Position numbers and translations under genes: made by a program
In this document: in pieces, positions 45,700 to 58,200 of the stretch
How positions within the stretch are numbered: position 1 is the first letter of the stretch
How the letters are laid out: every line of letters begins with the position of its first letter
Notes under the pieces: model-generated
Seen by the model: the letters and a program-made list of their open reading frames with translations, nothing else
Told to the model about the DNA's origin: nothing
Database searches by the model: none
From: Phocoena phocoena
Taxonomy: Eukaryota > Chordata > Mammalia > Artiodactyla > Phocoenidae
Length of the DNA stretch: 64,000 nucleotides
NCBI RefSeq assembly: GCF_963924675.1
Contig: NC_089239.1
Location: 35,983,818 to 36,047,817 of the forward strand
Direction: 5' to 3'

Positions 45700-45970
45700 A
45701 GGATGAGACCTACACTGATGATCTGCGTGGAAGGATGGGCGTCAGTGGCATTTTCTGACTCAGTACACTCAGAAAGCACGACATACCGGGCTGGGGGAAG
45801 GTCATGAGTTTTGTTTGGAACATGCCGAGTTTGAGCACCTGAGCAAAGATATCATCTAAGCAGTTAGATGTATAGCTGAGTAGCTCGAGCGGAATGTCAG
45901 GGCTATAGATATAAATTCTAAAGTGATCATTATATGGATGATAATTGAAGCTGTGGCAGAGATGAGATTG
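45700..45970 (+). repeat. Diverged copy of the old repeat seen at 15.6/17.2 and 38.1 kb
   Basis: Key phrases are 'gatgatctgcgtggaaggatggg', 'ggaacatgccgagtttgagcacctgagc' and 'agttagatgtatagctgag', in the same order as the copies at about 17150 and 38279. Confidence 0.45.
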
Positions 45971-46479
45971 CTTTCGCTTAATATATGATTAGCTCTTCTC
46001 TGGGTAGATGTCAGCAAATCTCTAAACACTTCTTGGCATCAGTTTTCTTACCTGAACAAGAGTTGGGGTAGATCAGAAGCCCTGAACCCTGGGACATCAG
46101 CCTCTGACAGCAGATGCCGAAAACTTAACCTGCCAGCCTTCTTTTGGCTAAGTTCCCCTCAAGCATTAACACTTGCTCCACAGTCTCTGAAGAAATAAAA
46201 AGTAATGGAAATGGTTACTCCTCATAAAATAGGTGTGGTTTTTAGCCAAGATGATATCTAAGATTCCATCCAATTCAGTTTTTTCCGTGACAGAGCTGTG
46301 GTTCTATCATACGATTAAAATAAAACTGAGAAAATAATGTGAAGATGACGACAGCAACAACAAAAATCAGTTTATTTGATGTGCCTGTGATTTGCATGGA
46401 AATTCCCCTTTGGGGTTTGTAGTAATTCATTAATAGCTGCATAGTTTTTGATAGGCGAGACATCAAACTGTTGCTGGCA
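45971..46479. other. Non-coding DNA
   Basis: No gene recognised. Confidence 0.35.
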
Positions 46480-47150
46480 TCTCTGTAATATATCTCAGAG
46501 CTACCAAATCATCCTCAGTCCCACTCCAGCCATCCGGGTCTGTGCCACTCGCTGTCACCTTTTGTCTGGACCACTGCGCTTGCCATCTGACTTGGCTTCT
46601 AGCCCACAGAATGTTTTTAAAATCAAAAGCCACTTCCTAGTTCTATGCTGTTCAGAACCGTCCATGGTCTACCAGACCCCGCCTAAGCTGGCTTCTGCCT
46701 ACCTTGCCGTCTTGTCTTGTTCTGCCTTTGCCCCTGCCCTCTGACCTCCCTTTGACTTTAAAGCTTACCCAGGTCTCCCCACCCCAGCACTGTTGGGCAG
46801 TCGGTCTCCGCTTCCCAGAAGACCGCCCTCTGGCTTGCTGTGGTGTCTCATCCTCTGTCTTGATCTCAGCTTCACGGAGTAAATCTTCCCTCACTCCCCT
46901 ATCGGAGTGCAGGGCGTCCCCATATTTACTCTTTTTCTTTGTCCAGTTTGTTACTTTTCATAACAATTACATTGGGGTTTTTTTCCCCCTGTTTATTAAT
47001 TGTTTTTCCTTCTAGAAAAATTGAAGCTCCTGCTGGCAGGGGCCATGTCTGTCCCTCTCCTACTGTCCGCCCAACACCAGACACCGCGTCGGGAACACAG
47101 TGGGTGCCTTACAAGTGGCTGTTGAATCCTTGAGTGAATCAAACATTTAC
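46480..47150 (+). repeat. L2 fragment with 3' tail
   Basis: A C-rich stretch typical of the L2 3' half ('cactccagccatccgggtctgtgcc', 'cttctgcctaccttgccg') is followed by 'attgaagctcctgctggcaggggccatgtctgtccc' and the terminal 'gtgggtgccttacaagtggctgttgaatccttgagtgaatc'. This is among the better L2 copies in the window. Confidence 0.65.
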
Positions 47151-49319
47151 CTTCCTATTTGTGTTTTGCTTCAGTTAAGTAAAATAAGTTTTTAATCTCC
47201 AAAAACCCACACTGTCCAGGCAACTGAAATAGATGGTCTGGAAATGTACAAAGAAATAGGGAAGCCTACCAGCGATTTAATTTGTCCACAGATCATCTAG
47301 AAAATGGATGCATTACTGATGGGCCATCAAAAGAATGTCCAAGAGGTATCTGTTTTTGAGAAGGTTCTACACATGCCTCTTCCTCTAGTTAGGAGAGATC
47401 ACTTCAAAAGGCATTCCTATTGGAATCTGAACACATATGACTTAATACATCTCTGAAGACATATGATTTCAAGTCTTTGTAGACATGCAGCATGTTTACA
47501 CTTGTAAAATCTGATCTGTATGATCCCTGCTGAATTAATCCTGTGTGTTCATTTTCCAGATCTTGAATATGCATGCTTTTATAAAATAAATATCTCCTTT
47601 TCCATCCCCTGGTCTGCTTTATGTGATTAATTCTCATGAGCAAGCAGGGATCTTGACCTGTAGCTACTTACATCTGCCTATTTGTTTAGCAGAGCAGAGA
47701 ATTATAGGAAAGCCTAGGAACAGGGCAGGTGTGTGTGTTTGCTCTGCAGACACCTCTCCCTCCTCAGTGCAGAGCCTGCTGTGAGCTCTTAATTTTAGAT
47801 TTTCTTGGGTACAATGTTACAGATTTATTTCTAAACTATGTTATTATTACCTTTTCTCCTGTGCTTTTTAATTGTTTAATAAACTGTTTATATGTTGTCA
47901 CTTGAATGTGAATCTGTTACTCTTAAATGTTAATGAATAACATTCCTTCAAAATAAAATGGTGAGCCTGTGCACTCTCCCAGATACAATCTCCTAGCCCT
48001 GATTTCAGTGTTTTTTTTGTTTTTGTTTTTGTTTTTTCACCTGGTTCCTTCCATGTCATCTTCTTTATCTGGTCCATCAGTTACTGAATATACACATTCC
48101 CCTCCTCCAGTCTCCAATCTCCATGACAACCAGAGGTTGTTGCTAAGTGCTGGTTTTATCCAGGCCGTTTTGATGCCGCTGTGGAGTACACGACCACTCC
48201 TGTCTAATGTGGATTGGTGCCGTTTCCACTGGAGTTCCACTCCATGGTAAGAAGATGACAGTTTGTTGATAGTTTGACTCAGCTCTCTGTTTTTCACATC
48301 ATGTAAGAAACCAAAATCTTATTTTAAACTTGTTACTTGATATCTCTCTATATCAAATTTCCTAGGAATATTTTGTAATTAAAGATATTAAGGGTCTGAG
48401 AAGAAATAAATGCCTTGTAGTAGCCATATAAGCAGGTTTTTTAACCCAACTGTTTGCCATCTCCTGTCAAAAAAAAAAGAAGTTTCCTTCCTGTATCCAA
48501 TTGGAATAGAAAAAGGGACCAACCATGACTCACCATTCAGAATTTCTCTAGTCCAAACCCAGATTTTCTTCTTGTTTTAGGAAAATATGAGATGCTTTCA
48601 GTTGTAAAATATTCACAGTAGACACATGAGTTTTAGGAACTTGAAGAATGTCTATACTGATAACACTGACTCTTCACAACTCCAACACAAGTTGCTAATA
48701 CTTTGGAGTGGAAAGGCCTCTGCAGCTCTCCTAGGGAAAGGGCATTTGCGTGGCCCTGGGTGGGTAGCCTGTTGATCCTGGCACTCTTTGGTTAGTCACC
48801 TGACTTAGATCTTCTACTCCAGAGATGAAAAGTGTGTGGCATATATGTTAACATTCCCGCCTCTAATGCTTATAACAGATACCGATCATGGATCATGGCG
48901 GTCTTTCCTAGGCAGGCTTGGATTTTCTTAACACAGCAAATCACTGTCAATTGCCAACCTTGTTTTATGAAGGAAGCATCAGCACTCCTTGAAATCCTTC
49001 TAGCTCTAAGTTATTCTTATCCTGTCTCCTCTTCTCACTCCACTGCTGTCCCCACCATGGCAACTAGACTCCGATTTCATGATTGCTTCATGGTATTTTC
49101 TAAAGGACCCGTCATCTGCTTTTACAAAATGAAAAACAGAGATGATGTGATTTTTTTTTTTTTTTCTCTTTGCATTGCAACCCAGCAATAAGTTACCTAA
49201 ATGAGCAGGAGAGTAGGTAAGGTAAGGTACAAATTTAGGAAGTCTGTCCCAGGTATAATTCTAATGTGTCCAAGTGACATTGCGGAAAATTTTAATTCTC
49301 CCAGAACTACGTATTATTC
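47151..49319. other. Unique non-coding DNA
   Basis: No gene is seen. The 119-codon plus-strand frame at 48832-49191 ends in a poly(T)-encoded Phe run and has no recognisable domain; rejected as a gene. Confidence 0.4.
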
Positions 49320-49382
49320 TGGTTTGTGTGGGTGCGTATGTGTGTAAGTGTGCAGTGCTTGTTTGTGTGTGTGTGTGTGTAA
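49320..49382 (+). repeat. Imperfect (GT)n tract
   Basis: GT-rich tract with interruptions, ending in 'gtttgtgtgtgtgtgtgtgt'. Confidence 0.9.
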
Positions 49383-50720
49383 GTTACAGTCAGGTAAAAT
49401 GTCAGCATAGTAATTGTAGACCAGAAAAGTTCACTTCAAAGAATTAATTCTGTTCAAAGGCAGATTCATGATTTGGAAACTGGTGTTTTAAAAATAAAGC
49501 CTTTTCCTTTAGTTCTTTTCCAATAAAAGATGGGTGGAGTAGTTACCATTCTAAGATGAAGTCTGTAATAGCATAAAAAGCCCTCGGGATAAGGAGGAAT
49601 GTGTTGTTTGAGTTTTCCAGCTCATCTTGTGGGATTTCAGAACTCTTAAGTGCTTCGCTTCTAGTGTTTTTCGGATTAGGGTACGTGTTAGGTGAGTTCT
49701 CTGCAAGAACTGGAAGGCCACTGTTAGGGTTGTCGGCATCTCAGAAGCACAGACGCAGCTCCGTCATTGTTTGAGTCACGCTTCCAGAACTCAGCACTGT
49801 TCACTGAGGAGCCTGCTTCTGAAGTATTTTCTTTGCTTCATTTTCACCTTTGAGATCCTTTAAGAAGTATTTTCTTTTTAAAATATCATGCATTCTTCTT
49901 GAGGAGAATTAGTCTTTCAGATAGTATAAAGAAACATAGGATACTTGTAATCTGTCAAGTATAGCTGAAAACCTTAGGGCATTAAGAACAGATAGAATGA
50001 GGATTGGAAAAGAAGCAGCTTTGCAGTCTAATTAAAAATCTGCTTTTCTCCTCCTTTTAATTTAGTCCGACTATAGTGAAATCTACCTAGGCAAAAAAAA
50101 CAAGAGATTTGGGGTTCATTTAGGAATTGCAGTTTGTTTTTTTAGACGTACTGGGAAGTCAAAGTGGGAATCCTTCTTTGGGGTTATAATTATGTATTGA
50201 AATCTTACTTGTATATGAAAGTAGTTAAAGGACTTACAAAGATTCTACTGAAACCCAACACTTACTATTTTACAAGGAGTAACTTTTAAAAATTATCCAA
50301 GATGACCATAAAATTATTTAGAGATTTTAATTTTAAAAGAAGTCAGCGTTAACATGGGATTTATAGCAGAAAATAGGAATTGCTAAAATAGCTCAAGTGG
50401 TCATATGTACGTATGTATGTACATGGGTTTATAAATTTAAATACAGAGTTTGAGAATTTGAGTATACTTTGATCCACAGATAAATGAAAAGTAGTTGTAC
50501 TTACAGGCCTGTTTGTTGAGGGCTCATCCTCAGAGTAATATCATATATCGCTAAACAGTAGCTTCTGTTTACTAAAACTAAACACTGGGGTCACAGTCCC
50601 TGAAATAATTCTGAGTTTCTTATTCTTTCCTGCTCTAATTAAACTGTGTCTTTTCTCTCAGGTGATAACATCTTTTGCAGATGTTAATAATTTCCACATC
50701 TGGCAGATTTGTTCTTGATT
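49383..50720. other. Unique non-coding DNA
   Basis: No gene or repeat recognised; AT-rich. Confidence 0.4.
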
Positions 50721-50772
50721 TTGCTCTGTGAAACCTTATTCTGGCTTTGCTCTGTGAAACCTTATTCTGGCT
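50721..50772 (+). repeat. Exact 26 bp tandem duplication
   Basis: The unit at 50721-50746 (TTGCTCTGTGAAACC... CTGGCT) is repeated without change at 50747-50772. Identity of both copies suggests a recent event in otherwise single-copy DNA. Confidence 0.95.
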
Positions 50773-50874
50773 CTGAAGCTTGCTTAAAATGTTTATTTCA
50801 GATTCCCTGGGTTTGCATCACTGGAGGCAGGTTATTAATACCCCTAACACTAGGGTAGTTGGAAGCTCTTCTAT

Positions 50875-51005
50875 TACTATAAATCCTGCCTCCCGTCATG
50901 TAAGCTATTTGAGGTTAAGATAGAAGGTGTCTATTTCGTAATCCCTATACCTAATGCAGGGCTTAACATAGAGTAGTTACTGAGTAAGTGTTTGTTGAAT
51001 GAAAA
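50875..51005 (+). repeat. L2 3' end
   Basis: 'tcatgtaagctatttgaggttaag', 'ctaatgcagggcttaacatagagtag' and 'taagtgtttgttgaatgaaaac' follow the L2 tail order. Confidence 0.65.
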
Positions 51006-54000
51006 CATGTCCTGAGGACTGGGAATGGAAGATGTTTATTTCAACATTCGCTACAGGGATTGAGCAATATTTCAGAGAGTAAGCCAGGCGGGAATTGATT
51101 TAAGGAGTTTCTGTTAAAAAAATCTTTATATATAATTGTACTTCCCTCCCCCCTCAGTAAGACAAAGATGATAAACTACCCCTTCTTTTAAACAGAGCTC
51201 TCAAGCTAACTTTTCTGACTCTGACAATATTCTGTTCATGCAAATAATCATTTTTATAAAGATGTAAGAGCAAGGGTTGCAGGATAACTCTGTGAACTGT
51301 ACAAATACACACTCAAGTGAGTTTTCATGAAGAAGTAACTTTTCAGACTCTGGAGATTAGAAGTGCTACTGGTAGAGTGCATTGCATCTATTATGAAGTG
51401 TACTAAGGGAGGGAAATCACATTCATACTACAAGGATAAAATTGATATAAACATAATTTAATAAGACTCATTCAGAATATCATCACTCTTGTAACTGACT
51501 TAATGTGACCCCCTGTTCATTATGCAGACTAGTAAAATTGGATAATTGTGCAGAAGTATTCTAAGGTTGCATCTGTTACTGTGTTTAAAGTTAAGTGGTA
51601 TGTGACATTTGGGAGTGACGAGACTGTTCATTAGCTTGGGCCTTGGCAGAAATTTTTCCGGTGTTAGCATTTTTCCTTTCCCTACCATCGCTTAAAAATA
51701 ACAACGACAAAAAAACTCTTGATTTGCTTTCCAGTAGTGGGTGACATTTTGAGCTCTGATGATTGCCGACCCATTAATTCATCATTTATTGAATACCTGG
51801 TATGTTTCAGGTACTACAAAGATGTACAAGACGTGCTTCCTGCTCCCAGGGACCTCTCAGTCTAGCTATGTGATATTTAAACCATTTTATTTTGCGTTGG
51901 TTGGACCTTTACCAGAATTCAGTTTTGCTCTACCGTTCTGAAACTTGAAGAGTGTTCTGGGAGCCGCCAAGCTAATTAGAAGCATAGAAAATGAGACTCT
52001 TGTGAAAAAAACTCAAGAAGAATTGAATTATTTAGTAGAGAGGAAAGAAAGCTAAAGGGAGATGTATTAATCGTTTTTGAAGATGTAATGGATGGTGACC
52101 ATCTGGTCCTAGTTTTGGCCAAAGATGGGAAAAAGAAAAAGTAGATTAAACTATAGAATGAGGTATTTAGGTTAGACTTGAAGATTTAAGACCAAGTGAG
52201 TTATTTTAATATGGGTCCTATTAATGAATGTACTCCAGACAAACTTAAAAGATATTTAAAAATTGTATAAAATATATTTTGTTTCCCCAAGTTGAATCTT
52301 GACTGAATTTACGGATCAACTACAGAAGGTTCAGCATTCTCCGTAGTCTTTCAGGAAATTGTAGAGCTTGACCACAGAGAAAGCCAGCACCTGGTCCCAG
52401 GAGGTACATGACATTCAATCAGTAAAAAACAAAGGTTCACAGCAAGGGCAGCCCTTTTTAAGAAGTACATCCTAATTCATTTTTCTAATCTTAACAACTC
52501 ATTTAGAAAATTGAAACTGTTTTACTGTGAATAAACCTAAGGGTAAGATGCTGATCCTTTTAATGATGACACTTTATTTTTAAATAGTCTGTCATTCCTT
52601 GACTCAGTTACTTACAGCTTAGGAAGAGGTAAACTAAAGAGCTAAAGACACTCATTTAGAATTGAAAGGCATTCATGCTGTTGGCTTTTACGGCACTTTT
52701 TCAAACTACAGCAGCTTGATAACCTGTGTTAGGATCCCAATCTTCAAAGAAAATGGAGAGTTAAGAGTCCATCTGTTTTGTGATTTAACTTGTTTCAGAG
52801 CCCCTGATTTTTAAACCCTTTCACTTCAGGTGCCAAATTTCCTCAAAGCACAAGGCCCCTTAACTCAATCTTTCCTCTTTGCCAAACGAACAGTTTTATG
52901 TCTACTCCCTTACCATACAGCCCCTGAAGTCTAATATTCAGGAATAGATTAGGAAGGTGTCTCAATTTTGTCTTCATAAAAACCATCTGTATCATGTTAC
53001 TTTTGGCCAATCTTAGGCACTAGTATATGTACCTCTGTGGTACATGACCAGAAAAATTAGCCTGGGAAGGTGAATATCCCTTAGGTCAAAAGCTATTCAT
53101 TTTTTTTCTCATGCTTTGGGTGAGCAGGGAAACATTTTAAACGTAAAAAGGTTTTCTGATGACTAGCCAATTTTTTTTAATTGCTTGATCTCCGATTTGA
53201 TTAATCTCTTTTGTGTTTTTATTCCTTAGTTGCAATGCCAAAGCCATTTGTACTATTCTTCTAACATACACAGAATTTATCTTTGCTCACTTAAGTATTC
53301 CAACTTTTGGCAAAAGGTAATTACTCGTCACATCTAACCACTGACCGTTTTTATGGTGTGGTTAGACAATTAGTTGAACTACCTTATCCTTGTTATTCAT
53401 ATTTCTTCCAAGAATTATAGTTTTCTACCTTTTTTTCTTAATGATTGAGACAAGACCAATTATGTTCACTTTGAATGTTGGTTTCTCTGCTTTCAGAGAA
53501 ACGTGTCGTCTACACGTTTATCATTAACTGCATATCTTTCTCGAAGAATCATTTCAGCCTATTCACAGATCAATAGGTTTGGAGTGACAAATGATTCCTT
53601 CTGCAAGGAGACTGTCTCCCAGGATGGGCCAACCTGCATAAAGTGTAACATACTGTAGACGTGATAATATCCAAAGATATAGTCCCATTAACCTGTAATA
53701 AGAAAATGTGAGATCCAGAAGAATCTGGAAAGAGCATAATTGATTCTATAGTAGATGTGTTGTCTACTCAGAATTTTAAAAAGCAACACTTAAACTAAAG
53801 GACAAAACTGTCTCCCAATATCAACTAGGTTAGGATCCAGAAACTTGGCTCCAGATAGCTTTACGTGGATAGTTGAAGTTAAATGCATGTCTGTACTGCT
53901 CTTGCTGCCTATTCATGGCTTTTATTTGTGCTCTTCTGAAATGTGCAGTTAAAGATCACACGCAGGAAGAATATAATTCAGAAACCTCCGTTATTCAAAG

Positions 54001-54149
54001 GGTAATTAGGAAAACCAGCTTAATTCTCAATCCAACTTGTAAACATGTTTCTTGACTCTTCCAAACAAGATTATTAAAAAACATTATTGATTTGAGAAGT
54101 GGAACACTTGCTATTTTATATGTGTGTGTATGTGTATATGTAGATAGAT
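51006..54149. other. Unique non-coding DNA
   Basis: No gene recognised. A short piece at about 51770-51870 ('aattcatcatttattgaatacctggtatgtttcaggtac', 'agggacctctcagtctagc') is of the same ancient L2/MIR class as 45120-45265. Confidence 0.4.
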
Positions 54150-54365
54150 GTTTTTAACACTAACTGGGTACCTACTGTGAGGAAGCTAGTACGCCAGGTA
54201 GTGTGTGTGTGTGTGTGTGTGTGAGATATCTAATTTAATGTTCATAGCCCTGAGGAGTTGGTATCATTAACCCTGGTTTACAGATGAAGAATCTGTGGCA
54301 TGGAGAGGTTAAATAACTTGCCCAGGGTCATAGGATTATCAATTGGAAGTTAAGAGGCAGATCTA
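54150..54365 (-). repeat. MIR SINE interrupted by a (GT)n run
   Basis: Antisense MIR blocks 'cctactgtgaggaagctagtacgcc' and 'ttaaccctggtttacagatgaagaatctg ... gagaggttaaataacttgcccaggg' flank a (GT)n run at about 54200-54225. The run may be an expansion within the MIR. Confidence 0.75.
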
Positions 54366-55204
54366 TCTAAAAGCCATGGAGAAAAAAGTAATCAAAAGAA
54401 TTCTGAAACAAAGCCCACTTCATCCTATCATGAGTACTTGGGAGACAGGGAACGGGGTCTGATTTGTCTTTTTGCAGCTTGAATTCTATTTCCACTTCCC
54501 TGCTTTTCCTTTTAAGCTTCCTTTTTCTTCTTTCATGATTTATGTTTCTCTTTTTCTTCACCCTTTCTAAAGCCAAAGCACTGAACAGCTTAAAAAGGTT
54601 AAGGAAAAGAGAGAATAGGGAGGCAGAACTACCGCGGTCTATTTTTTATGCCTCACGTGTACAATGGACGCCGTAATATCCCTGGTCTTCCAAAAAAAAA
54701 AAAAGGTAGCGAATGTGGTTACTTACTTAGTTCACATTAATGGCCGTGTGAGTACATGCTGAAAGTGTATGGTTAATGCAAAGTAAGGGTGTGAGTAACA
54801 TAAACCATTCTACTAGAATTAGTCTATGACTAAATGAGGCAAGGGATGCCAAATCATTGTGTATTATTCACTACAATTTTTTTTTTACTGCAAATCTTTT
54901 TTGATATCAGGTATAAATATAACTGTGCGTTGTAATCACTGACAACCTATTGTAAAGTTGTTTTTTAAATCAAGAAATATTGTTTGACTCGTTCCCCCCA
55001 TTAACTGTAATGCTGTTTGTCTTATTTCAGATGTCATGCTTTTATGGTAGACATTACGTTAGGATAATTCTGAAAAATTGGTAGTAGCAATAGAAACTTT
55101 TTAAAAAGTATTTTCAGTAATTTTAAGAAAAAAATATCTGTATGGCTTGGAGCTTAAACATAGATTTGGGGCTTAAAGTGCATTTAAAAGTGCAACATTA
55201 GAAA
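54366..55204. other. Unique non-coding DNA
   Basis: No gene recognised; A/T-rich tracts only. Confidence 0.4.
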
Positions 55205-55260
55205 TGAAATTCCATGGCTGATTCATATTAGGTGCTCAATAAATGAGCCTTGAATGAATG
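55205..55260 (+). repeat. Short L2 or MIR 3' terminus
   Basis: 'tattaggtgctcaataaatgagccttgaatgaatg' is the classic end of an L2/MIR tail. Confidence 0.5.
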
Positions 55261-58200
55261 TCCTAATAAATAAAATATTAATATAAACTAAACAGCATAC
55301 AAGTAAATAGCATGTCAAGGAAAGTTCAGTATCTCAAAAAAAAACACAAATGCAGATATTAAATTACATGCATTATATGAATTTTAAATTATTACCCTTC
55401 AAAATTCAATAATGTATTTACCGATCTTGATTTTATGACACTTAAAATATATTTTTATAATTTTCTGAAAATTAAATTTTAAAATGTATTTCATAAACCC
55501 AGTACTCTCCCAAATTAATTTTTTTTAACAAATGCTAAAGAGTTGTTCTGAAAAAATAACTTTCTAGCTCCCAGTGCTTAATTCAAAAAGTAATAGTAAT
55601 ATTGTTTTTTTCTGTTTAGTCTCTCTCTCCAGCCAGTTGCACCGCCAGCCTGAGTGTCATTGGCCCTCTTCTTAGGAATGTAGAAATCCGGCTAGGGCTA
55701 GATGGTAGAACAGCCTCCCTCCTTCCTAGTAGACCAGGGATTCCTGTTGTCCGATGCAGTGGGCATGAAAGCAGCAATTTTACAGCACAAAAGCTCCAAT
55801 AACATTCACTTCAGCTGGCTGGGGTTGAAATGCACGCAGGCACTGCTCAGTCTTGGTTGCTTAAGCACCCGCTTCCCTTGGCTTTTTGCCATTTTGTGCA
55901 TTTCAAAGAGAAATCCTTTAAGGAAAAAGCCTTTTCCTTGTAACTTGCAGTGGAGTAAACAGACCATTCAGGCATAGTTTATTGCATTACAAACTCAACT
56001 GTGCAACTATTCCAAGTGGAATGCGACAAAGTAATTAGTGAAATGGTTCAGTCATTAGAATTCATAAGCATGAATTGTCCTATTTAAAAAGGAAAGTTTT
56101 TCATTTCCAAAGAATCACTTTCTATTTAGAGAATGACAACTTTAAAAGTTTTTTCTTACTCAAGTATTGAGGCTTAAGGGCCTCCATTTACATATCTCTT
56201 TTCCCTTCCCACTCCACTGTAGCCAGCACTGCATCGAGTTAATTTGGAGAAGCATAAACATGCACGTTACATCACAGGCAAACACTGAAGTGAGGATGAG
56301 CCACTCATAGGATGAAGTGGTGACCACTCCAGCCCCATGTTATCATATAGGCAGACAGCATTTAGTTATCCTGATGCCTGCTGAGCTATAGGTAAAACTG
56401 CACACCCACTGGGTTTCTCTACTTCATCTCAGTCCCTAGAAGTAGGCAAGGAAAGGCAAGAGGGCTGAGCGTGACGTCAGCCTGGAAGCTGCCTGAATGC
56501 ATCGATGATTCATTCATCCCAACGGCCAGATTTTATCACACGTCTCATATATGCTAAGAGTGAGTTGTTAAATATGGCTACCAGACATTACCTCCTTTCT
56601 CTAAGATTCCTAGGTCTCTGTTTTTTTGGTGGGTTTTGGGGGGAGAACCTTAAAATTATAACAACTCACATAAAATGTAAAATGAAATGACTTTTCTCAT
56701 TTCCACTCAACATTCTCTCTAATTATCTGTGTATAAGTCGATTCTTTATATTAGGCCCAACTGCACATTTCAAAAGGATGTTATCAAAACTGTACAAATT
56801 GATTTGCACACTTATTAACAGGGACTCTTTACTGTTCACCTGCCAGCTCTGGTCACTTGTGAACTCGGCACCCTGAGCTTCATTAAAGTTATTGTCTATG
56901 AGCAAACGATAATCTGTAGTTGAACTTCTGCATTTGTGTCTGTTTTTCACATTTTTGTTAAATAAGCCAGGGCTCAGCTCTTAATCAATGTTTTCAAATG
57001 TTCATTTCTTTTAATAAAGGACTAGCGTCTTATTTAAGCTAACAAATGAGCGTCATTTGCAAAAAGCCCCAAGCAAGGGGTTTAATTTATTAACCCAGGT
57101 GTTAACAGTCTTCCTTATTGATGGATTTGCCCCCTGCTCTGTTTAATCTCGGTATAGTCTCCACCCAGCGATGCTCAAAGAGAAGCCACAGGGCGCAAAA
57201 TCATGGGACTTGGAGTTGGAACTGCAGTCTCCCGTCACACCCGGGACAGACAGATGCAAACGCACTCTTTTCCCTGCCTCTGCACTCACCTCTCTTCTCC
57301 TCACCAGCCTCCGGCTACTATGGTGTCACCACACCAGCCGAGAGGCAGAGAGACTTCGGAATTGATGGTGTCCCTCAGGTGTGCTTGGGCATAAAAAGGC
57401 TCCATGTGCATCAGAAACCCTGTTACCTAGGTGTCTGTACCACTCATACATAATTGTACTCATTTCTTTCTGGATAAATATGTATAACTCTCAATGTTTC
57501 CAGTAGAGTTAACCTGCCCATTTCTGAGTTGCAATCCAAGTTTACTGCTAGTCTGATCGGATTGATTCCATTTCTTCAGAGTTACTAGAAAGAGAGAACT
57601 TGCAGATGGGCTTGGTGTATTGCCTCTTTACCTCGCCGTGCTTTCATCTGTGGCTGCAATCTGATTTCCCTTTAACGTATTAAGGAAGGATTTAAATGGC
57701 GTCTGAGGTGGTCCTGAGTTTCTGGGTTATTTTTCAGTAGTTTGCCCTCGTTGGAGTGGAGAAGAGGGAGGAATAGAAATGACCTGCCCTGTCAGTACAC
57801 GCCTGTAGTGCAGAAGCTTCAGCAAACAAGGGAAGCACTGCTAATGAATTGTGCTTTTGCTTCGTTGAATCCGCACAGCATCTCCATCAGGTTTTCACAG
57901 CTGGACTCTAGCTGTAATTGCTACTGGGATGAGATGCACAACACGGGGTGTTGAAGCTAAGTACTTACAGTGTTTTAGTGGCCAAAACAGCATGGCATGG
58001 AAGGAGCAGCGTGCTCCGTGAAATTCACACGTGCGTATCTTCATGTTCGTCACCCATTTCTGACATGCCGCTGACTTGCCAGCAGGCTCTCGAGATGGAG
58101 GTGATAAAAATGGCAAAGCTGAAAGATGCTGTCTCTTAAAAGTTACTGTACTGCTGTACGTCAGTTGAGAAAGAGGAAGTAGATTGGGAATGTAAATGCA

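Noticed and set aside
48832..49191. 119-codon plus-strand frame
   Set aside because: Ends in phenylalanines encoded by a poly(T) tract; no known domain.
57118..57453. 111-codon plus-strand frame in the repeat-poor stretch
   Set aside because: Other frames over the same region are equally open; no splice or domain evidence. An exon cannot be excluded without comparison to other mammals.
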